Below, piece after piece: positions 37,803-45,317 of a DNA stretch of 64,000 bases. Each line of letters begins with the position of its first letter. Position 1 is the first letter of the stretch. Origin of the DNA: Alphaproteobacteria bacterium (GTDB lineage Bacteria; Pseudomonadota; Alphaproteobacteria; Rs-D84); NCBI GenBank assembly GCA_017535105.1, contig JAFXUI010000004.1, positions 124,001 to 188,000 on the forward strand. The letters run 5' to 3'. Under the pieces are notes generated by a model that saw nothing but the letters and a program-made list of their open reading frames with translations, was not told the DNA's origin and did not search any database. The position numbers and the translations under genes are program-made.

Positions 37803-37829
37803 CACCGCCCAAACGGGCGGTATTTTTAT
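37803..37829. terminator. Bidirectional terminator after secG
   Basis: CCGCCC/GGGCGG stem, loop AAAC, with flanking A and T runs. Confidence 0.85.
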
Positions 37830-38035
37830 TTCTTTTTAGATTTTGATGATGGTTTCTTGAATTCCTTGTACAGCATTTCCGCCGACGTAAACGCCAACAG
37901 TGCAGATGCCGCAGTAATCAAACCGGAAACCAAACCACCCGAAAACCATGCGAACAAACAAATCGACAAAATCAAGACGATTGTTATTCCCAAGTTTTTC
38001 GCCAATACTTTCAGTATTTTTTCAAAAGTGCTCAT
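37826..38035 (-). CDS. Small membrane protein of unknown function
   Basis: A 69-residue protein with two hydrophobic segments (about 16-32 and 33-52) and a basic tail ending SKSKKK. Shine-Dalgarno GGGAGA; an extended -10 box (TATAAT on the minus strand, 38065-38070) precedes it. No family recognised. Confidence 0.7.
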   Translation of the reverse strand: MSTFEKILKVLAKNLGITIVLILSICLFAWFSGGLVSGLITAASALLAFTSAEMLYKEFKKPSSKSKKK

Positions 38036-38100
38036 TTCATTCTCCCTTTCGTTTGGATAGAATAATTATATCATAAAAATATACAAAAATACATAAATAA

Positions 38101-38130
38101 AAAAACGACCAAAAACTTGGTCGTTTTTCT
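38101..38130. terminator. Strong inverted repeat (terminator)
   Basis: Perfect 12-bp arms AAAAACGACCAA/TTGGTCGTTTTT with loop AAAC. Most likely the terminator of the bactofilin-like gene on the minus strand. Confidence 0.75.
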
Positions 38131-38164
38131 TCATTTTATAAGGAACACTTAAAAACAAAAAACC

Positions 38165-39019
38165 TTATAAAATTACTTGGCCACCCAAACGTGCGGTATT
38201 GGGGATTGGACCGAACGATGAGCGTGGGGAAACGTAAATGTTGCCTGTGATTTCAAAGTCGCCACAGAATTGCAACATATTCACATCACGAATAAACATA
38301 TTCCCGGTGATTTTAATATCGCATGGCAAAACATACTTGTTCATATTTTGCAGGTACAAGTTGCCATTGATTTCGGTGCCGTTGTTCAACAATTTCGCAT
38401 CACCACGATTTTCGATAATAATATCGCCCTGTATTTTTTCGCCACATTTTGCGATTTGCTTTTCGGTGACTGGGTTTGGTTCTTGTTTCGTCACGCGAAT
38501 CGGTTCCGCAGCCATTTTGTTTGTTTGGGTGTCGCGTGCGATTGGCAAAACATCTGTGCGTGGACGGATATATCCCGCGTTCACTTTGACCGGCTTGGTT
38601 GTTGGTTCGGCAACAACAGGAACGACATTGTCAGATTTAATCGTTGCAGTTGTTGTTATTGGGTCTGCGACAATGACAACTGGTTTTTTGCGACAGTTCA
38701 TAACATCGATAATCAGCATTGAAAACAACACGATAATTGCGACCAACAATGCCAAGTTCAATAACCCGACAAGGTTGATACCGCAAATTGCTTTCCATAA
38801 CCAACGGCAAAATTGGCAAATCTTTTTCCATACCCAGCGAACGAATTGGACGATTTTGCGCCACAACCAGCACAAAAATTGTGCGATTTTGCGGAATGGC
38901 CAACAAATAATGTTCCATACGCGCGCCCAGAATGTGCGGCGTTTTGATGTGTTGCGAACGGCGCGTTTGTTTGCGTTTACGCGCTTTGCTGCAACCTTGA
39001 CTTTACGTTTTGCAAGCAT
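38165..39019 (-). CDS. Membrane-anchored bactofilin-like protein with Trp-rich 11-residue repeats
   Basis: Protein of 284 residues. The start at 39019 follows AAGGGG. A very basic N-terminus (1-29) leads into three consecutive 11-residue repeats of the form (R/K)KIxQFxxWxW at residues 43-75, likely an amphipathic helix lying on the membrane, then a transmembrane helix (about 82-106). After a Pro/Thr linker, residues about 195-284 contain short repeated strands (GDIIIENRGD, INGNLYLQNM, ITGNMFIRDV, ITGNIYVSPR), a right-handed beta-helix pattern reminiscent of bactofilins. Topology suggests a cytoplasmic basic/Trp region and periplasmic helix domain. Function unknown; a scaffold is plausible. 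Confidence 0.7.
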   Translation of the reverse strand: MLAKRKVKVAAKRVNANKRAVRNTSKRRTFWARVWNIICWPFRKIAQFLCWLWRKIVQFVRWVWKKICQFCRWLWKAICGINLVGLLNLALLVAIIVLFSMLIIDVMNCRKKPVVIVADPITTTATIKSDNVVPVVAEPTTKPVKVNAGYIRPRTDVLPIARDTQTNKMAAEPIRVTKQEPNPVTEKQIAKCGEKIQGDIIIENRGDAKLLNNGTEINGNLYLQNMNKYVLPCDIKITGNMFIRDVNMLQFCGDFEITGNIYVSPRSSFGPIPNTARLGGQVIL

Positions 39020-39052
39020 AGAAAAACCCCTTGGTTTATATTTCTTGACATA

Positions 39053-39080
39053 AATATAGCCCAAAAAGCACATTTGTCAA
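39053..39080 (-). promoter_or_regulatory. Promoter of the bactofilin-like gene
   Basis: TTGACA (39075-39080), 16 bp, TATATT (39053-39058). Confidence 0.7.
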
Positions 39081-39117
39081 GTAAAAATAGGAGAAGTTGG
39101 GGCAAAGTGTGTGGCGA

Positions 39118-39142
39118 CAAAAAACCGCCCAATTGGGCGGTT
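39118..39142 (-). terminator. Terminator downstream of ssb and the 67-bp repeats
   Basis: AACCGCCC/GGGCGGTT with loop AATT; T-run on the minus strand. Confidence 0.8.
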
Positions 39143-39159
39143 AAATCCTTGTAGTGTTA

Positions 39160-39309
39160 TTCCATTAAAATGGAATGTCGCGCGCCCGTTGGGCTTGCGT
39201 AACCTGCGGTTTCATCTACGATGACGTTCCATTAAAATGGAATGTCGCGCGCCCTTTGGGCTTGCGTAACCTGCGGTTTCATCTACGATGACGTTCCATT
39301 AAAATGGAA
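39160..39309. repeat. 67-bp tandem repeat, two copies plus a 16-bp third start overlapping the ssb stop
   Basis: Copies begin at 39160, 39227 and 39294, each with the near-palindrome TTCCATTAAAATGGAA. The first two full units differ at one base (GCCCGTTGGGC versus GCCCTTTGGGC). The third copy of the palindrome encodes the last SSB codons and stop, then diverges. Each unit also holds the small inverted repeats GCCC-GGGC and TCATC-GATGA, so the transcript past ssb could fold into several hairpins. Confidence 0.9.
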
Positions 39310-39754
39310 TGTCATCGTCTATTTGTGCGGGGGTGACTTCTTCGGTCGGTTGTGCCGCCGGTGTTGATGCACCGTATTCACCGCCAACACTGTCCGCAGA
39401 CTTTGCACCCGCCAAGATAATCATTTGGCCCGCGTATGGATTCAATACAACTTCGGTTGTGAACGTATCAACACCTTGTTGGTTTTGCCATTTGCGTGTG
39501 CGCAGGGCACCCTCAAGATACAACTTGGTTCCTTTTTGTAACATACGTTCCGCAACATCAACTAAACTTGGGTTAAATATAACGACACGATGCCATTCAG
39601 TTTGTTCTTTCTGTTCGCCAGTCGCGCGATCACGCCAACGGTCCGATGTCGCCAGAGAAAAACTGACAACCTTTTGTCCGCTTTGCATAGAGCGCACCTG
39701 GGGATCTTGACCCACATTACCAACCAATATCACTTTATTTATACTTCCTGCCAT
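39299..39754 (-). CDS. ssb: Single-stranded DNA-binding protein
   Basis: Protein of 151 residues that coats single-stranded DNA in replication, repair and recombination. OB fold (MAGSINKVILVGNVGQDP, QTEWHRVVIF, YLEGALRTRKW) followed by a short linker and the acidic tip IDDDIPF that recruits partner proteins. The start at 39754 follows AAAGGAA; longer in-frame starts are rejected. Its stop codon lies within the third copy of the 67-bp repeat. Divergent from rho, with overlapping -35 elements. Confidence 0.96.
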   Translation of the reverse strand: MAGSINKVILVGNVGQDPQVRSMQSGQKVVSFSLATSDRWRDRATGEQKEQTEWHRVVIFNPSLVDVAERMLQKGTKLYLEGALRTRKWQNQQGVDTFTTEVVLNPYAGQMIILAGAKSADSVGGEYGASTPAAQPTEEVTPAQIDDDIPF

Positions 39755-39839
39755 CTTCGTTCCTTTCGGTTTAAGTTGTTGTCTATATGTTAAATTCGAG
39801 CAAAAAAAATAAATAAAATCAAGAAAAAAAGCGGACAAA

Positions 39840-39881
39840 ATTTTCGTGGGACTTGACTTTTTTGTCAATTTATATTATAAT
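39840..39881. promoter_or_regulatory. Back-to-back promoters of ssb and rho sharing a palindrome
   Basis: Rho: TTGACT (39853-39858), 17 bp, TATAAT (39876-39881). Ssb, minus strand: TTGACA (39863-39868), 17 bp, GAAAAT (39840-39845). The two -35 boxes form the palindrome TTGACTTTTTTGTCAA (39853-39868). Confidence 0.6.
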
Positions 39882-39945
39882 AGGTGTATCTTAAAAAACA
39901 CGGGGTGCATTCGCACGTAAAACCGTTCTTCCAAAAGGAAACATT

Positions 39946-41214
39946 ATGCATATAAATGAATTAAAGGCGAAATCGCCACAGCAACTGCTGAAAATGGCAG
40001 AAGATATGGGTATTGAAAATCCGTCACAGTTAAATGTGCAACAACTGCGCTTTGCGGTTATGCGCGTTTATGCCGCGGATAAAAAAATCACACTTATTGG
40101 TGATGGTGTGTTGGAACGTATGCCGGACGGCTTTGGTTTCTTGCGCGCACCGGAATCAAATTACCTGGCGGGGCCGGACGATTTGTATGTGTCGCCGAAC
40201 CTTATTAAAAAATATGGGTTAAAGACCGGTGATTATGTTGAGGGTCAAATTCAGGCGCCACAAAATGAATCAGAACGCTATTTCGCGTTGGAAACAATCG
40301 AACGCGTGAATGGTGGCGATCCGGAAAAACTGCGTCACCGCGTTTCGTTTGATGATATGACACCATTGTATCCAGACGAAATGTTGAAAATGGAAGTTGC
40401 AGATGACAAGGATAAGGGACGTAACCTGTCTGCGCGTGTTATCGATTTAATTTCCCCGACGGGTAAGGGTCAGCGTTCACTGATTGTTGCACCACCGCGT
40501 ACCGGTAAAACGGTTATGCTGCAAAATATCGCGCATTCAATCGCAACAAATTATCCAGACGTCAAACTTATTGTGTTGCTTATTGACGAACGTCCCGAAG
40601 AAGTTACCGATATGCAACGCAGTGTAAAAGGTGAGGTTATATCGTCCACATTTGATGAACCCGCTACGCGTCATATTCAAGTTGCCGAAATGGTTATCGA
40701 AAAAGCAAAACGTTTGGTCGAAGCGGGCCAAGACGTTGTGATCTTGTTGGATTCTATCACGCGTTTGGGTCGTGCGTATAATACGTGTGTGCCGTCATCG
40801 GGCAAGGTTTTGACCGGTGGTGTTGATGCGTACGCGTTGCAACGTCCAAAACGTTTCTTTGGTGCCGCACGTAATATCGAAGGGGGCGGGTCGCTTACCA
40901 TTATCGCAACCGCACTTATCGATACTGGTTCCAAGATGGACGAAGTTGTTTTCGAAGAATTCAAGGGTACCGGTAACAGCGAAATTATTTTGGACCGTAA
41001 ATTGTCCGACAAACGCGTTTATCCGGCGATTGATATTACAAAGTCTGGTACACGTAAAGAAGATTTGTTGGTCAGCAAGGAAACATTGTCGAAAATGTAC
41101 GTCTTGCGCCGCATCATCAATCCAATGGGCACGTTGGAAGCAATGGAGTTCTTGTTGGATAAGTTGCGTTTGACGAAAACCAACGATGATTTCTTTGGTT
41201 CGATGAATCAATAA
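39946..41214 (+). CDS. rho: Transcription termination factor Rho
   Basis: Hexameric RNA helicase of 422 residues. N-terminal helical and cold-shock-like RNA-binding domains ([13 protein letters not shown]), Walker [10 protein letters not shown] (about residue 183), Walker [16 protein letters not shown], the Q-loop and R-loop region ([46 protein letters not shown] region) all intact. Shine-Dalgarno AAAGGAAA and a strong promoter. No unusual N-terminal insertion. Confidence 0.98.
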   Translation: MHINELKAKSPQQLLKMAEDMGIENPSQLNVQQLRFAVMRVYAADKKITLIGDGVLERMPDGFGFLRAPESNYLAGPDDLYVSPNLIKKYGLKTGDYVEGQIQAPQNESERYFALETIERVNGGDPEKLRHRVSFDDMTPLYPDEMLKMEVADDKDKGRNLSARVIDLISPTGKGQRSLIVAPPRTGKTVMLQNIAHSIATNYPDVKLIVLLIDERPEEVTDMQRSVKGEVISSTFDEPATRHIQVAEMVIEKAKRLVEAGQDVVILLDSITRLGRAYNTCVPSSGKVLTGGVDAYALQRPKRFFGAARNIEGGGSLTIIATALIDTGSKMDEVVFEEFKGTGNSEIILDRKLSDKRVYPAIDITKSGTRKEDLLVSKETLSKMYVLRRIINPMGTLEAMEFLLDKLRLTKTNDDFFGSMNQ

Positions 41215-41232
41215 AATTTTTTCGTATAAAAA

Positions 41233-41261
41233 TTTGTTTGTCGCCCTTTTTGTGATATAAT
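41233..41261 (+). promoter_or_regulatory. Promoter of the small-gene cluster after rho
   Basis: TTTGTT (41233-41238), 17 bp, TATAAT (41256-41261) with extended TGA. Confidence 0.55.
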
Positions 41262-41281
41262 ATTCATGAAAGGGCGATAAA

Positions 41282-41548
41282 ATGTTTCGTAAAATATCAA
41301 TGCTTTTTGTTATGGCGTTTGTCGTTATCGGCACCTATGTTTCTTGTGAACATGGCAAGTCGCCGGTTGAACCCGTTGTGTCTAATGACATTGTTTTAAT
41401 GTCGGGCGATAAACCCATTGATGTCGTTTCAATTGACAATGTCGCAAAGGCTAAGGGTAAAAAACAAAACGGCAAGTTGTACTCGTTATCATACGGAAAA
41501 CAAGATGTTGTAGCCGGTGATAACAGTGTTCAGGTTTGGATAGAATAA
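41282..41548 (+). CDS. Small exported or membrane-anchored protein
   Basis: An 88-residue protein with a hydrophobic N-terminus (about 5-21) ending YVSC, a marginal lipobox because Tyr occupies the -3 position. The rest is soluble, with an IDVVSIDNVAKAKGKKQNGKLYSL segment. Shine-Dalgarno AAAGGG. No family recognised. It precedes a spanin-like overlapping pair by 15 bases and is probably in the same transcript. Confidence 0.6.
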   Translation: MFRKISMLFVMAFVVIGTYVSCEHGKSPVEPVVSNDIVLMSGDKPIDVVSIDNVAKAKGKKQNGKLYSLSYGKQDVVAGDNSVQVWIE

Positions 41549-41563
41549 AAAATAAAGTCGAAA

Positions 41564-41791
41564 ATGAAATACGTTTATTTCGCGATGCTGGCTGGTGTCG
41601 CGATTTTTTTTGTGTATCGGGTTGGGGTGCATGTGGGTGGCGTAAAATGTCGCGCGCAGATTGACAACGCGAATTATGAAAAAATTATTATGAATACAAA
41701 AATTATGGAACAAACAAATGAAGAGGCTTTACATACTGGGGTTGGTGATATTCGGCGCGTCCTGTACAAAAAATACACAATTGCCGAATAG
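41564..41791 (+). CDS. Possible inner-membrane spanin-like protein
   Basis: A 75-residue protein with one N-terminal membrane helix (about 3-20) followed by a short helical body and the C-terminus DIRRVLYKKYTIAE. The layout (N-in, C-out small membrane protein whose 3' end encloses the start of a small lipoprotein in another frame) is that of Rz/Rz1 spanins, which fuse inner and outer membrane during phage lysis. Shine-Dalgarno is weak. I see no endolysin, holin or phage structural gene nearby, so this could be a relict, part of a gene-transfer-agent lysis system, or a coincidental pair. Confidence 0.55.
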   Translation: MKYVYFAMLAGVAIFFVYRVGVHVGGVKCRAQIDNANYEKIIMNTKIMEQTNEEALHTGVGDIRRVLYKKYTIAE

Positions 41792-41939
41792 CGTTTGTGC
41801 GCCTGTTGTGTGTGATAAAATATATGGGCGCGAGTCAGATTGGCGCGTCATCAGTGATGATTTGGCACGCAATATTTATCGGCATAATTTGATGTGTGAA
41901 AATATGGACAATGGCGCGTTTATTCCATCACGATTTTGA
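41718..41939 (+). CDS. Small lipoprotein overlapping the preceding gene (possible outer-membrane spanin)
   Basis: A 73-residue lipoprotein: signal peptide with lipobox FGASC (Cys16). The mature part has two further cysteines near its start (VCAPVVC) and ends SDDLARNIYRHNLMCEN. It begins inside the previous gene in the +1 frame, overlapping it by 74 bases; nested or overlapping out-of-frame lipoproteins behind a small type II membrane protein are the hallmark of Rz1-type spanins. The start is preceded by AAATGAAGAGG-type sequence of modest strength. Its end overlaps the convergent arginase-family gene by 20 bases. Confidence 0.6.
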   Translation: MKRLYILGLVIFGASCTKNTQLPNSVCAPVVCDKIYGRESDWRVISDDLARNIYRHNLMCENMDNGAFIPSRF

Positions 41940-42756
41940 TTAAATCATGGGCAAGTGCCGCCGATTCCGCGTCACCGTGGGGTGCGTATTCTACAAATTC
42001 AAAATTATATGCATCGCGAAACGCCGTAACCAACGTGCGTACGGTTTCGGGACTTAATCCATTTTGTTCGGGGACCAGTACGTCTGGAAAATATTTCGGG
42101 TCAATGCTGTCAAAGTCAAATGATACGACAAACGGGCGGTCTGCCAATTTTTCGCGTACGGTTTCGATTGTTTTGCGCACCGCATCGGTGGTCTGTAATT
42201 CGTTTGCGTAACGTACGAAAATATTTTGGTCGTTCACGTATTCTTGTTCGGCCGGTTCAAATGAACGTACACCAATAAAAAACAGATTTTCGGGGCGCAA
42301 CAATGGTGCGTGCTGTGGTATTGCCATCCAACGAGCATCGCCATCACCCAACAATGCGTGAACATTACAGCCGTGTGGTGAACCGGTTGCCTGGGCCCGT
42401 GAAGTTTCGGGTGTATGAATATCAAAGTGTGCATCAATATAGACCAAGCATAAATCGGTGTCACTCATACGGTCCGCCAATGCCGCAAAATGCCCAAAGT
42501 TCACCGAATGATCACCGCCAATCATAATGTGTTTGCTGGTCGGGGTGTTGTCGTAAATCGCGCGCTGGACCGGGGTGTTTTCGGCGAATCGGTCCGTCAT
42601 ACACGTTTCAATATCAACATATTCGGGGGTCACCATTGTCCAATGCACATTTGGAAACATATCGCGTACTGCGCGGGGGGCTAATGATGGTCCGTCATCG
42701 CGTGGTATGGCGCATGCACCATGTCCATATTCAACGCCCATAAATTCAGAAATCAT
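41920..42756 (-). CDS. Arginase/agmatinase-family ureohydrolase
   Basis: Binuclear manganese hydrolase of 278 residues. All metal-ligand motifs are present: GGDHS (about residue 95), DAHFDIH (about 127) and SFDFDSIDP (about 208), with the substrate-loop sequence SPHGCNVHALLGDGD. Members hydrolyse arginine, agmatine, guanidinobutyrate or formiminoglutamate; the loop looks more arginase-like, but the substrate is uncertain. Its start overlaps the preceding gene's stop (ATGA), so it is cotranscribed with an unknown secreted protein. Confidence 0.88.
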   Translation of the reverse strand: MISEFMGVEYGHGACAIPRDDGPSLAPRAVRDMFPNVHWTMVTPEYVDIETCMTDRFAENTPVQRAIYDNTPTSKHIMIGGDHSVNFGHFAALADRMSDTDLCLVYIDAHFDIHTPETSRAQATGSPHGCNVHALLGDGDARWMAIPQHAPLLRPENLFFIGVRSFEPAEQEYVNDQNIFVRYANELQTTDAVRKTIETVREKLADRPFVVSFDFDSIDPKYFPDVLVPEQNGLSPETVRTLVTAFRDAYNFEFVEYAPHGDAESAALAHDLIKIVME

Positions 42757-43736
42757 TCTTTGTATGCCTCTATTACACTTTCCGCAACAGTTTTAAGTTT
42801 GTTTAATCCCGCCTCATACGCAGCGCAATCTTTGGCAATTGTTGAACGGTACGCATCACGCAGGTTTGATGCCATATAAAAACAGCCCGAAATATGTTGT
42901 ACACAATATTCGTGGCCAGTCACAAATGCGTTTTGACCGCGAACGCGACTTTCCATCGAAGCCCAATCGATATTCAGTGCATCGTCCAAATTTGCCCAAG
43001 AATTACCGCCGGAATATTGTCCGAAAATACTTGTCCAATATGCGTTTAATTCGGCATTGTTTACGGAATTATTGCCGTATTGTAATGCGATAAGTTGTTT
43101 GGCCAACTCGTCAATTTTTGGTTCGTATTCCGCGTCAATCTGTGCCAGTTTCGCACTACAATAACACCGATTATATGCGGTGTTTTCTTGTTCGCAATAA
43201 CGGTTCATACATTCGGCATAATCCGCCAAGCAACGTGATGAAGACACCATTTTTGTTGCGTTTTTATCAACAGTGGCAAAGACACTGTTTTCAACGCGCG
43301 ATGTGGCACGTGCCAAGTTTGCGTTTTGTGATGTTGAAATTGTGTTACGGCGTGGAACAACACGGCGCGTATTTGTTGCGGTTGTGTTCGCTGCAGAACG
43401 CACAACATCAGTAGTGGCATTTGTCGGGCTCGCAACAGTGACGTTTTTACGTGGAACAACGCGACGTGGTGTGGCAAGTTGTTCCGTACGAACGACTGCG
43501 TTTATGGGACTTGTGCTTTGAGATGTTGCGTCATTTGGTTTCAGCGTTGTCCGCATTGCATTATTCATATACGGGTACATATAGTTGTACGTATAACTGG
43601 CCGCGGGGTTAACGTTTTGATTTTGGGCGGTTGCAATACCACCACGCGTTGCAGCCGACACACCACGCACAGATGCGGCGTTCGCGTCCGCGACCATAAT
43701 AAGTCCGGCAATAAAGATAATGATTCCCTTTCGCAT
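42753..43736 (-). CDS. Secreted protein of unknown function with Ser/Thr/Asn-rich linker
   Basis: Protein of 327 residues from the second of two in-frame ATGs. The signal peptide runs to ADANAAS (about 22). Residues 30-150 are low-complexity, with the RRVVPR(K/R)N motif appearing twice; residues 160-327 are helical with cysteine pairs (CLADYAECMNRYCEQ, CYC, YCVQHISGC). The -10 box TAATAT ends exactly 6 bases before this ATG, and no Shine-Dalgarno is present, predicting a leaderless start; the first ATG would overlap the promoter edge. Coupled to the arginase-family gene. Confidence 0.75.
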   Translation of the reverse strand: MRKGIIIFIAGLIMVADANAASVRGVSAATRGGIATAQNQNVNPAASYTYNYMYPYMNNAMRTTLKPNDATSQSTSPINAVVRTEQLATPRRVVPRKNVTVASPTNATTDVVRSAANTTATNTRRVVPRRNTISTSQNANLARATSRVENSVFATVDKNATKMVSSSRCLADYAECMNRYCEQENTAYNRCYCSAKLAQIDAEYEPKIDELAKQLIALQYGNNSVNNAELNAYWTSIFGQYSGGNSWANLDDALNIDWASMESRVRGQNAFVTGHEYCVQHISGCFYMASNLRDAYRSTIAKDCAAYEAGLNKLKTVAESVIEAYKE

Positions 43737-43742
43737 ACCCAT

Positions 43743-43772
43743 ATATTAAAACTTTTGCCCAGAATCATACAA
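43743..43772 (-). promoter_or_regulatory. Promoter predicting a leaderless message
   Basis: TTGTAT (43767-43772), 18 bp, TAATAT (43743-43748), then 6 bases to the ATG at 43736. Confidence 0.6.
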
Positions 43773-43781
43773 GCGGAAAAT

Positions 43782-43815
43782 AAAAAACCGATATGCTTTT
43801 TACATATCGGTTTTT
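43782..43815 (-). terminator. Terminator of the first lipoprotein gene
   Basis: AAACCGATATG/CATATCGGTTT, 11-bp arms, with T-runs. Confidence 0.85.
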
Positions 43816-43832
43816 ATTGCATTACAAGGTTA

Positions 43833-44246
43833 TTATCTTGATAAGTTCTGGACTTTTTCTTGTAATAATTGACGCTGATGTCTTGCTCGCAAACTATCTT
43901 TGTTTGCAAACAATAAGCCGTTGTTCACAGTAAAAACGCTTGTGTTTTTATATTGTTTAACTGTGTAACCCAACAGAGTTAAAGTGTCGTTTGGTTGAAT
44001 ATATTGCAAATCAGATTTGTCAATATTTCTTTTTTTGCCATTGTCGGTATATCGAGAAAACACCATGTCATAACCAATCTCAAAAAGTTTATCTTCACCA
44101 GTATTTACATCTTTGGCCATAATTGTGTTCCCAGATACGTATTGAACAACACTGTCGCGTTCGTGTTTGTTTTCACAACCGATGAATAATAATGGAATTG
44201 TCATCAACAATGTGTACATTGCGTTCGTATTTTTCTTTTGTGCCAT
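43833..44246 (-). CDS. Small lipoprotein, paralogue of the next gene
   Basis: A 137-residue lipoprotein starting at the ATG preceded by AAAGGA. The signal ends in lipobox LLFIGC. The mature part shares order and motifs with 44370-44771: CENKHERDSVVQ, KDVNTG(E/T)DK, (D)LQYIQPNDT and a basic RARHQRQLLQ tail. No known family. The beta-rich core with YIQPNDT suggests a small barrel or OB-like fold. Confidence 0.78.
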   Translation of the reverse strand: MAQKKNTNAMYTLLMTIPLLFIGCENKHERDSVVQYVSGNTIMAKDVNTGEDKLFEIGYDMVFSRYTDNGKKRNIDKSDLQYIQPNDTLTLLGYTVKQYKNTSVFTVNNGLLFANKDSLRARHQRQLLQEKVQNLSR

Positions 44247-44277
44247 GTCAAATCCTTTTGTTAAGTGGTTGAAAAAG

Positions 44278-44305
44278 ATTTTATACAACAATCTTTGTTT
44301 GTCAA
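44278..44305 (-). promoter_or_regulatory. Promoter of the first lipoprotein gene
   Basis: TTGACA (44300-44305), 16 bp, TAAAAT (44278-44283). Confidence 0.65.
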
Positions 44306-44330
44306 TAATTATGTTGGAAAGGATAGGAAA

Positions 44331-44354
44331 TAAAAAATCGGCATAATGCCGATT
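44331..44354 (-). terminator. Terminator of the second lipoprotein gene
   Basis: AATCGGCA/TGCCGATT with a three-base loop and T-run on the minus strand. Confidence 0.8.
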
Positions 44355-44369
44355 CTGTTTTGAGTTTGT

Positions 44370-44771
44370 TTATCTTGAGTGCTGGTTCATTCTGTCTTGA
44401 AGTTGTTTTCGTTGACGTCGTGCTATTAAACTGTCGGAATTGCACCATAATTTAGAACCCATCTGGCTTATTGTAAATTCAATGTTGTGTTTATACTTGA
44501 ACAATAAACAACGTGAAATGGAAACGGTGTCGTTTGGTTGGATATACTGCAAATCAGAAACATCAATTGTTCTTTTATTGTGTTTATGTTCGTGATAAAC
44601 GGTTGGGCGTGCGGTGCTAAAATCAAAAATCTTGTCTGTGCCGGTATTCACGTCTTTTGCAATAATCATTTTGCCAGATATGCGTTGGACAACACTTTCA
44701 CGTTCGTGCCCATTTCTGCATCCGGCCAATAACAGTGGTATTGACAATAATAATGTATATTTTGTATTCAT
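44370..44771 (-). CDS. Small lipoprotein, tandem paralogue
   Basis: A 133-residue lipoprotein with lipobox LLLAGC (Cys18). It aligns along its length with 43833-44246 (HERESVVQ, KDVNTGTDK, SDLQYIQPNDT, ARRQRKQLQ), showing an old tandem duplication; identity in the core is moderate, so the copies have diverged in sequence while keeping separate promoters and terminators. The Shine-Dalgarno is poor: AAGGGG lies about 24 bases upstream. Confidence 0.75.
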   Translation of the reverse strand: MNTKYTLLLSIPLLLAGCRNGHERESVVQRISGKMIIAKDVNTGTDKIFDFSTARPTVYHEHKHNKRTIDVSDLQYIQPNDTVSISRCLLFKYKHNIEFTISQMGSKLWCNSDSLIARRQRKQLQDRMNQHSR

Positions 44772-44816
44772 AGTCGTTTTTTTAAGACGATAAACGCCCC
44801 TTGGTTTCTTGTATAT

Positions 44817-44844
44817 AATATATACAATTTTTTATATTTGTCAA
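44817..44844 (-). promoter_or_regulatory. Promoter of the second lipoprotein gene
   Basis: TTGACA (44839-44844), 16 bp, TATATT (44817-44822). Confidence 0.65.
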
Positions 44845-44892
44845 CAAACGTTATAGAGAACAATCAGTATCAGATGTGTTTTGTTGATAAAT

Positions 44893-44924
44893 TTGCCAAT
44901 GTTTTTGAGTGCTGACATTGGCAA
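44893..44924 (-). terminator. Inverted repeat downstream of tRNA-Pro
   Basis: Perfect 10-bp arms TTGCCAATGT/ACATTGGCAA with a 12-base loop, plus a smaller AAAATCG/CGATTTT hairpin at about 44930-44952. Both lie where transcription from the tRNA gene should end. Confidence 0.55.
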
Positions 44925-44959
44925 AATAAAAAATCGGCATTAAGTCGATTTTAATTTTC

Positions 44960-45036
44960 TGGTCGGGGTGAGAGGGTTCGAACCTCCGACACCTTGGTCC
45001 CAAACCAAGTACTCTACCAGGCTGAGCTACACCCCG
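44960..45036 (-). tRNA. tRNA-Pro (UGG)
   Basis: 77 bases on the minus strand, CCA encoded. Acceptor stem CGGGGTG/CACCCCG, T-loop GTTCGAA, anticodon loop TTTGGGA giving UGG. Cloverleaf arms all pair. Confidence 0.96.
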
Positions 45037-45046
45037 AATGACCGCT

Positions 45047-45074
45047 ATTATAACATGCTTTTTTATAAATGCAA
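45047..45074 (-). promoter_or_regulatory. Promoter of tRNA-Pro
   Basis: TTGCAT (45069-45074), 16 bp, TATAAT (45047-45052), 10 bases before the tRNA 5' end. Confidence 0.75.
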
Positions 45075-45098
45075 ATGTTTCGTACGGTTTTATGTTGA

Positions 45099-45175
45099 TG
45101 GCGCGCCCAGCAGGACTCGAACCTGCAACCCACAGATTAGAAATCTGTTGCTCTATCCAGTTGAGCCATGGGCGC
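45099..45175 (-). tRNA. tRNA-Arg (UCU)
   Basis: 77 bases on the minus strand, CCA encoded. Acceptor GCGCCCA/TGGGCGC, discriminator G, T-loop GTTCGAG, anticodon loop TTTCTAA giving UCU. Confidence 0.96.
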
Positions 45176-45184
45176 GTTGCGCGT

Positions 45185-45213
45185 ATTTTACAACAAAAAA
45201 ACGTTAAATTCAA
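45185..45213 (-). promoter_or_regulatory. Promoter of tRNA-Arg
   Basis: TTGAAT (45208-45213), 17 bp, TAAAAT (45185-45190). Confidence 0.65.
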
Positions 45214-45317
45214 GCATATCGCGTAAATTTTGTGTCGCGCCTTGTGTTTCCGTTCCTATACAACAATCGTTTTGTATGTGTTAAAATGCCATTGTCATAA
45301 TTAAAAAGGGGGGAATT

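Noticed and set aside
39160-39309. CRISPR array
   Set aside because: Units are contiguous 67-bp copies without variable spacers, and no cas genes are near.
41282-41939. Complete prophage or lysis cassette
   Set aside because: Only the spanin-like pair is suggestive; no holin, endolysin, integrase or structural gene is present, and flanking genes are housekeeping.
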